A stretch of DNA of 9,100 nucleotides, taken from the NCBI GenBank assembly GCA_902802215.1, contig CADCLH010000099.1:1-9100 (forward strand). Reading direction: 5' to 3'. The stretch is from Oscillospiraceae bacterium (GTDB lineage: Bacteria > Bacillota > Clostridia > Oscillospirales > Oscillospiraceae). This document shows, in pieces, positions 4,483-9,100 of the stretch (position 1 is the stretch's first letter; each line of letters begins with the position of its first letter). The translations under genes and the position numbers were made by a program. Below the pieces are notes generated by a model. That model saw only the letters and a program-made list of their open reading frames with translations. It did not search any database and had not been told where the DNA came from.

Positions 4483-6807
4483 TTATTTCTTGTTTTCAAG
4501 CTTGAGATCCGCGAAAAGCGCGTCCCACTCCTCATCGCTGATTTTCAGGATGCCGCGCCCCGACGCCGCGAAGGCGACGGCGTGTCCGCCCGGGTATTTG
4601 ACGAAATCGTAGATGTATTCCTGGACCTCGTGCTCCCAGTAGAAGGCGGCATGCCCCCAGCGGACAAAATCCCGTTCGCCCTCGGTCTTGATCTCATCCG
4701 CCAGACGGTGAGCCGTCGCCAGATAGTTCTCGTCCGAGAGCGGGCCGTGGAGATACTCCGACAGCCGATGCAGGTACAGATCCCGGAAGTCCGTGTTCTT
4801 CAGCAGCATATTGATGACGTCGCTGTAAAAGAAGCCGGTCGACATGGACTGATACACATCCCCGAAGGTGAACAGTCCGAGATCGAGGTCGACCAGCGCG
4901 TAGCGCAGCAGTCCGTCCTCGTCGGCGCGGTAGAAGCGCACGTTGGGGGGATTGATGTCAAAGTTCCCGCTGAAGGACTGGATGATGGACCAGGTGACGA
5001 CGTTCTCCACATCCAGGCGCTCGCAGATGCGGGCGTAGACCTCTGGGTCTGCTGCGCGGAACAGATCGTTCTCCAGCTCCCTGGTCTGCTCGTCTCTGGG
5101 GAGGATCCCCTGGGTCATGGTGACGCTCTCGGGGTCGTAACCGTAATGGCGGGCGTAATGCGCCGCGGAGTGCGCCTCGCGCAGGGCGTAGAGGCCCCAG
5201 TAGCTGCCGTTGAGATAGAGTACGCAGTAGCGGTGCGCCTGGGTCGGCAGGCTGGGACTGCACTGCATGGCCAGCTCATGCATGAGGATATCGCGCATCT
5301 GGGTGGAGATATCGCTCTCCTGCGCCGCGCGAACCAGGATCGAGTCGAACTCCGTGACCCCGTTTTCAAACAGATCGCAGACGAGCGTCCCGCCGTAGCG
5401 GCCGCGAAAATGGAGCTTGAAGGTCTTTTTTTCCTGCGCGGTGCGCGAGGATTCCCCGTGGATCTTCAGGCCGCACTCGATGGGCGCAAAGCCGCGCTCC
5501 TCCGCAAAGAGGACGACCGAGGCCGGGATCTCCCAGTTCTCTCTGGGATTGGCATAGATGCCGGTCTTGTCGTTATAGAGCCCCTCCGGATCGGTGATGA
5601 TGCTGACCACGGGCAGGGTGTGCTTCTCGTTGAGAATATAGCTCAGATCGAGCGTGCGGCTCGGCAGCGCGTCCGGCTCGAAGCAGGCGGCGCGCAGAAC
5701 GGCGGTCTTTTCAAGGCGGAGCGGCTCCGTATACAGCGCCGCGTCCTCCGTCGGGAGGCTCCCGTCGAGCGTGTAGCGGATCTCGCCCTCGCCCGAGAGC
5801 GCGACCGTCACGCTCTTCACGCCGTCGAAGACCCCGCCCGGCTCGGCCGAGACCGGTCTGGCGGCCACGCGCCGCAGTCCGGCGGCGTCGTTGTCGGCGC
5901 CGGGGCTCGGCTCGGTGAAGTAGAAGAAGCCGCCGCGCCCGTCCAGGCGGCCCATGCTCGCCCCGATCGGGAGATCGTGCAGGCAGACCGCGTCGCAGAG
6001 CGTTCCGTCGTGCCGGTAGAGGAAGAGCGTCTCCTCCCGGCTCGAAAGGCGGAAGGGCAGCCCGTCCGGGACCTCGCTGTACAGGACGACCGTCCCGCCG
6101 GGCTCCAGCGTGAGCTCCGGCAGGGGCAGGAGTCCCCACTCGGAGACCTTTTCGCTCAGGTGATAGTCCTTCAGCGAAAGCGCCCGGTCGGACACGTTTT
6201 TCAGTTCGACCCAGTCGTGAAAGCCGCCGTCGGCGTCCGGGAAGCGGTCGTTGGATACCATGACCTCCCCGATCACGAGCTCCCCGCCGGTCAGCGTCTC
6301 CTGAAAGGCCGCGTAGCCCTCGCGGCTGTTTTCCTGTCCGGGGCTCGGCCAGCGGCAGACGGCGAGGGAGCCGTCGTCGGTCCGCACGAGGCTCTGGTCC
6401 GCCGGGGCGTTTTCGTAGACGACGCTGTCGATGGGCGCGCCGTTCCAGTCGAGAAGCCGCAGCTCCGCGCCCTCCTTGGGGAGGGTCACCGCCTCGCAGG
6501 GGATCAGGACATAGCCGCCCGGCGCAAGCGTTCCGGACAGGACCATCGCCTTTTTCCCGCAGCGGAGGATCTTTCCGTCGAGCGTCTCGGTCTTGTCGCC
6601 GGCGTTGTACAGCTCCGCCCAGTCGGGAAAGCGCCCGTCGATCGGGACGGAGGCCTTGTTCGAGGCCATCAGCTCGCTGATGCGCAGGGCGCTGTCCGAC
6701 ACGACGGGCGCCGCCGTCTCCGTGGTCGGCTCCGGCGCCGCGGCACGGCAGGCGGCGAGCAAAAGACACAGCAGGAGCGCTGCTCCTGCGGCGAGGATTT
6801 TTTTCAT
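4483..6807 (-). CDS. CotH-family lipoprotein with two lamin-tail domains
   Basis: This 774-residue protein starts MKKILAAGAALLLC and has a lipobox LAAC with the lipid-modified cysteine at 20, so it is predicted to be anchored outside the cytoplasmic membrane. Domains in order: a lamin-tail-like domain at about 38-150 (ISELMASN, FPDWAELYN); a second at about 176-300 (IGEVMVSN, FHDWVELKN); a chitobiase C-terminal/Ig-like segment at about 325-392 (IRYTLDGSLP); and a CotH kinase-like domain from about 395 to the end. The CotH part shows LKIHGESSR (447-455) with following lysines, GNFDINPPNVRFYR (614-627) and ALVDLDLGLF (637-646), the likely metal-binding acidic motif. CotH proteins phosphorylate spore-coat proteins in Bacillus; lamin-tail fusions on lipoproteins are common in gut Clostridia and their targets are unknown. 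GAGGTG precedes the ATG. It lies 55 nt after the antiporter gene with no obvious terminator between, so it may be cotranscribed. Confidence 0.9.
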   Translation of the reverse strand: MKKILAAGAALLLCLLLAACRAAAPEPTTETAAPVVSDSALRISELMASNKASVPIDGRFPDWAELYNAGDKTETLDGKILRCGKKAMVLSGTLAPGGYVLIPCEAVTLPKEGAELRLLDWNGAPIDSVVYENAPADQSLVRTDDGSLAVCRWPSPGQENSREGYAAFQETLTGGELVIGEVMVSNDRFPDADGGFHDWVELKNVSDRALSLKDYHLSEKVSEWGLLPLPELTLEPGGTVVLYSEVPDGLPFRLSSREETLFLYRHDGTLCDAVCLHDLPIGASMGRLDGRGGFFYFTEPSPGADNDAAGLRRVAARPVSAEPGGVFDGVKSVTVALSGEGEIRYTLDGSLPTEDAALYTEPLRLEKTAVLRAACFEPDALPSRTLDLSYILNEKHTLPVVSIITDPEGLYNDKTGIYANPRENWEIPASVVLFAEERGFAPIECGLKIHGESSRTAQEKKTFKLHFRGRYGGTLVCDLFENGVTEFDSILVRAAQESDISTQMRDILMHELAMQCSPSLPTQAHRYCVLYLNGSYWGLYALREAHSAAHYARHYGYDPESVTMTQGILPRDEQTRELENDLFRAADPEVYARICERLDVENVVTWSIIQSFSGNFDINPPNVRFYRADEDGLLRYALVDLDLGLFTFGDVYQSMSTGFFYSDVINMLLKNTDFRDLYLHRLSEYLHGPLSDENYLATAHRLADEIKTEGERDFVRWGHAAFYWEHEVQEYIYDFVKYPGGHAVAFAASGRGILKISDEEWDALFADLKLENKK

Positions 6808-6862
6808 AGACACCTCATACGGATACCGGGACGCGGCTCTTGGCCTGTCCGGGCGTCCGTTT

Positions 6863-8894
6863 TCAATGCGCAAAGCTTACGAACAGAAGCAGGGCCGCGG
6901 CGCCGAGGACGGCGCACAGCAGGTCCGCGGCGAAGCTCCGGTCCACGCGGGAGCGTTCGGAGGGGACGGGATAGCGGGAGAACGCGCTCTCCGGCGGCTC
7001 GACAGTCCTCCCGGCGCGGTAGAAGATGAGATTGAGCGGGGTGAACACCAGCACCGCGCCCAGGGTCTCGACCCCGCGGGCGAGGGCCGTGCCGAAATCG
7101 AGCATCTTGCGCAGGCCGCGCCCGTTGACGAAGTACTCGCCCGGCCACTCGATGACCTTGGCGACGCCGCGGCCGAGACCGAGCACCCACTTCAACCCGC
7201 GCCCGTTGACGAGGAAGTCGCCGGGCAGCTCGATGAGCCGCGCGAAGGCGTGGCCGATACGCGACAGCAGGCGCAGCAGCGGCCGGTAGACCAGATCCTC
7301 CAGATCGAGCTTCTTCGGCCAGACGCTGCGGTAGCGCTCCGCGCCGGCGCTGCGCTCGGTCAGGAGCCTCATCCCGACCAGCAGGAAGACCAGCGTGCCG
7401 ATCGTGATGGAGATCCCCGCGCCCTTGAGGTTTTCGAGCGAGAAGTAGTGCACCGCGTGCTCCATCGGGTGCAGGCGCATGAAGGGCAGGGAGTAGCCCG
7501 CGATGCGGTCCATGGTCTGATGGGCCGTCAGCCCCAGCAGGGGCATGAGCACGCCGCCGACGACCAGCACCGCCGCGGTGGCGGGCGAGACATAGCGCGC
7601 CTTCTGATGCTGATGCTCAGGCTTCGGGGCGATAAACAAAATGTAGAACAGCCGCGCCATATAGGCCAGCGTCAGGCCGCCCGAGAGCAGGAACACCCAT
7701 TCGACGACGCGGTAGGGCAGGGCGCTGCCGCCGTGCTCGGCGACGTGCACGGCGTATTCGACGATGCTCTCGTGCAGCAGGGTCTTGCTGATGTAGCCGC
7801 CGAAGCCCGGGATGCCCGCGATGGAGCAGGCGCCCGAGAGGAAGGGAATGGACGTTGCAGTACACCACGCCCGCCGCGACGAAGAGCGTGAGCTTGATGA
7901 GCGAGTGGTTGAGCATGTGCAGCACCGTGCCGCAGCCGGCGATGGCTCCGTGCTCGCCGAGCAGGTTTGCCATCGACACGCCGGTGAGGATGAAGCCGAT
8001 CTGGCTCATCGACGAGCAGGCGAGGGTGCGTTTGAGGTCGACCGAAAAGACCGCGAGCAGCGCGCCGAGGAACATCGTGACCGCCGCGGGCACGAGCAGG
8101 AGCCGTCCCCAGCCGGAAACGCCCCCGAAGAGCACGGCGGTGACGGCGACGACGCCGAAGACGCCGCTCTTGGTGAGGATGCCGGACAGCAGAGCGCTGG
8201 CCGGGGCGGGGGCGACGGGGTGGGCCTTGGGCAGCCAGATGTGCAGCGGGAACATGCCCGCCTTCGCCCCGAAGCCGACGAGCAGGCACACGCCGACCGT
8301 GTAGCGCAGAGAGTCGGAGAGGGCCGCGGCCTTCTCGGGCAGCGCCTCGAGCTCGACCGTGCCGCAGGCGTTGTAGAGCAGAAACAGCCCCGTCAGCATC
8401 GTCAGACCGCCGATGACCGCGATGAACAGGTAGGTCTCGGAGGCGCGGATGGCCTCGGGCGTCTCGTTCTGCACGACCCAGACGTAGGAGGTGAAGGACA
8501 TGATCTCGAAGAAGACCAGCAGCGTCAGCAGATCGGCGGCGAGGAACACGCCCTCGAGCGCGCCGAGGGTCCAGAGGCAGAAGGCAAAGTAGCGTGCGTT
8601 GCAGCGCGCCCCGTCGAAGTACTCGGGCGAGGCCAGTGCGGTCATGAGCCACATGAAGGCCGCGAGCACGCACATCACGCTGCGCATGCTCCCGGACGTA
8701 AAGCGCAGGCCGGTCCCGCAGACGCCGGGAGCGTCCGCGACCGCGGGGACGAGCAGCAGCGAGAGGGCGAGCAGCAGCTCGAGCGCGGCGGAGGCGAGCA
8801 GCAGGACGTTGACGCCGCGCGCGTCTCTCCGGTCGAGCGGATAGACCGCCGCCGCGGCGAGCATCGGCAACAATACCAGAAGCATCGGGATCAT
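6863..8894 (-). pseudogene. Complex-I/Mrp-type antiporter-like subunit (NuoL/MrpA-related), interrupted by a frameshift
   Basis: This polytopic membrane protein belongs to the proton-conducting transporter (NuoL/M/N, MrpA/D) family and would be an ion-translocating subunit of a membrane-bound respiratory, hydrogenase or antiporter complex. The first 348 codons from ATG 8894-8892 carry the family signatures: FFE with a buried Glu130; FGAKAGMFPLHIWLPKAHP (208-226) with channel Lys211; GILTKSG with Lys242; and LHMLNHSLIKLTLF with His330 and Lys334. Near 7848-7853 the frame shifts. From 7849 the next frame reads IPFLSGACSIAGIPGFGGY, SKTLLHESIVEY and then more helices to a TGA at 6865-6863. Family members have about 15-20 residues (the LxLNxIRGFGRxKP loop) between these two blocks. 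They are missing here, so an out-of-frame deletion is likely. The start overlaps the previous gene by 4 nt (ATGA). The C-terminal tail holds a 27-residue tandem repeat. Confidence 0.75.
7076..7237 (-). repeat. Two tandem 81-bp (27-codon) repeats in the antiporter subunit tail
   Basis: Unit A (7237-7157) begins LIELPGDFLVNGRGLKW and unit B (7156-7076) begins VIEWPGEYFVNGRGLRK. The period is exactly 81 nt and the 15-bp core CCGCGCCCGTTGACG is identical at 7116-7130 and 7197-7211. Both units share the I-E-x-P-G-x-x-x-V-N-G-R-G-L pattern. They lie in the soluble or membrane-surface tail after the last clear helix of the first block (TLVFLLVGMRLL) and are amphipathic in character. Divergence elsewhere in the unit suggests an old duplication. 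Confidence 0.8.
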
Positions 8895-9100
8895 AGCAGC
8901 CCTCCGATCCAGCCCTCGATCATCCGGGAGCACAGCGACAGTCCGATCAGCAGCACGGTCAGGAACATCAGCGTGCCGGTCATCAGCCGGTCGGCCTCAT
9001 GCATCTCCGCCGGCTGCGGCTTCGCCGTGCGCAGCGGGAAGAAGAGGCGCACGACGACGCTCTGGGTGTAGAGCATCGCCAGCACCGCCGAGACGATCAG
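8891..9100 (-). CDS. C-terminal part of a second antiporter-like membrane subunit (runs off the window)
   Basis: The frame is open from the window edge to TGA 8893-8891, giving about 69 residues. It reads LIVSAVLAMLYTQSVVVRLFFP, a soluble loop with two prolines and acidic residues, and then a hydrophobic helix MTGTLMFLTVLLIGLSL before ending IGGLL. A last-helix-plus-'xxRxFFP'-loop ending is typical of NuoM/NuoN/MrpD-like antiporter subunits, which are usually encoded in pairs or triples. Its stop overlaps the start of the next antiporter gene as ATGA, implying translational coupling in one operon. The start and most of the protein lie beyond 9100, so the exact subunit cannot be named. Confidence 0.7.
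   Translation of the reverse strand: MIVSAVLAMLYTQSVVVRLFFPLRTAKPQPAEMHEADRLMTGTLMFLTVLLIGLSLCSRMIEGWIGGLL

Noticed and set aside
4480..7029. 849-codon open frame on the + strand opposite the CotH gene
   Set aside because: It is a shadow of a GC-rich gene: no domain, no ribosome site and Arg/Val/Asp-rich composition, whereas the minus strand has a complete lipoprotein with recognisable domains. The + strand frames at 7812-9071 and 6593-7891 are rejected for the same reason.

Overview
The window looks like a chromosome segment of a high-GC, anaerobic, gut-type member of the Clostridia (Oscillospirales/Ruminococcaceae-like). The basis is GGAGG-type ribosome binding sites, sigma-A promoters, an EFR1-type flavodoxin/ferredoxin gene, QueH plus a QueT-family transporter behind a preQ1-type riboswitch, a CotH-type lipoprotein and a complex-I/Mrp-like antiporter operon. 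The genus cannot be fixed from the sequence alone.

Layout. Positions 1-78 hold the last 25 codons of a + strand gene. Positions 79-877 contain no convincing protein gene but are not empty. A structured RNA of about 365 nt appears to be transcribed on the - strand (441 to 77), with its own promoter and a strong intrinsic terminator. From 604 to 872 lies an array of palindromes bounded by two identical 33-bp direct repeats that are themselves hairpins. Next come two - strand genes read from one promoter (2100-2128): a dCMP deaminase (1580-2068) and an EFR1-family iron-sulfur flavoprotein (878-1565) whose ferredoxin part is broken by an out-of-frame deletion. Divergently on + follow queH (2213-2845, probably leaderless), a preQ1-I-like riboswitch starting 3 nt after the queH stop, a QueT-family transporter (2972-3508) and galU (3540-4421). 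A 13-bp hairpin terminator at 4445-4476 separates galU from the convergent - strand block. That block is a 774-residue CotH lipoprotein (4483-6807), a large antiporter-like subunit (6863-8894, also carrying an out-of-frame deletion) and the C-terminus of a second antiporter-like subunit (8891-9100, running off the edge).

How the genes fit together. queH and queT form a queuosine unit: QueT would import a queuosine precursor and QueH reduces epoxyqueuosine in tRNA to queuosine. The riboswitch between them would let the imported or synthesised precursor shut off the transporter without affecting QueH. The dCMP deaminase supplies dUMP for thymidylate synthesis, and GalU makes UDP-glucose for the envelope. 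The two overlapping antiporter genes (ATGA overlap) belong to a membrane ion-pumping complex whose other subunits should lie beyond position 9100.

Most worth following up: the unassigned - strand RNA, the palindrome array, the riboswitch with an extra inserted hairpin inside an operon, the 27-residue tandem repeat in the antiporter subunit tail, and the fact that two genes in 9 kb carry similar internal out-of-frame deletions (real decay or an assembly fault).
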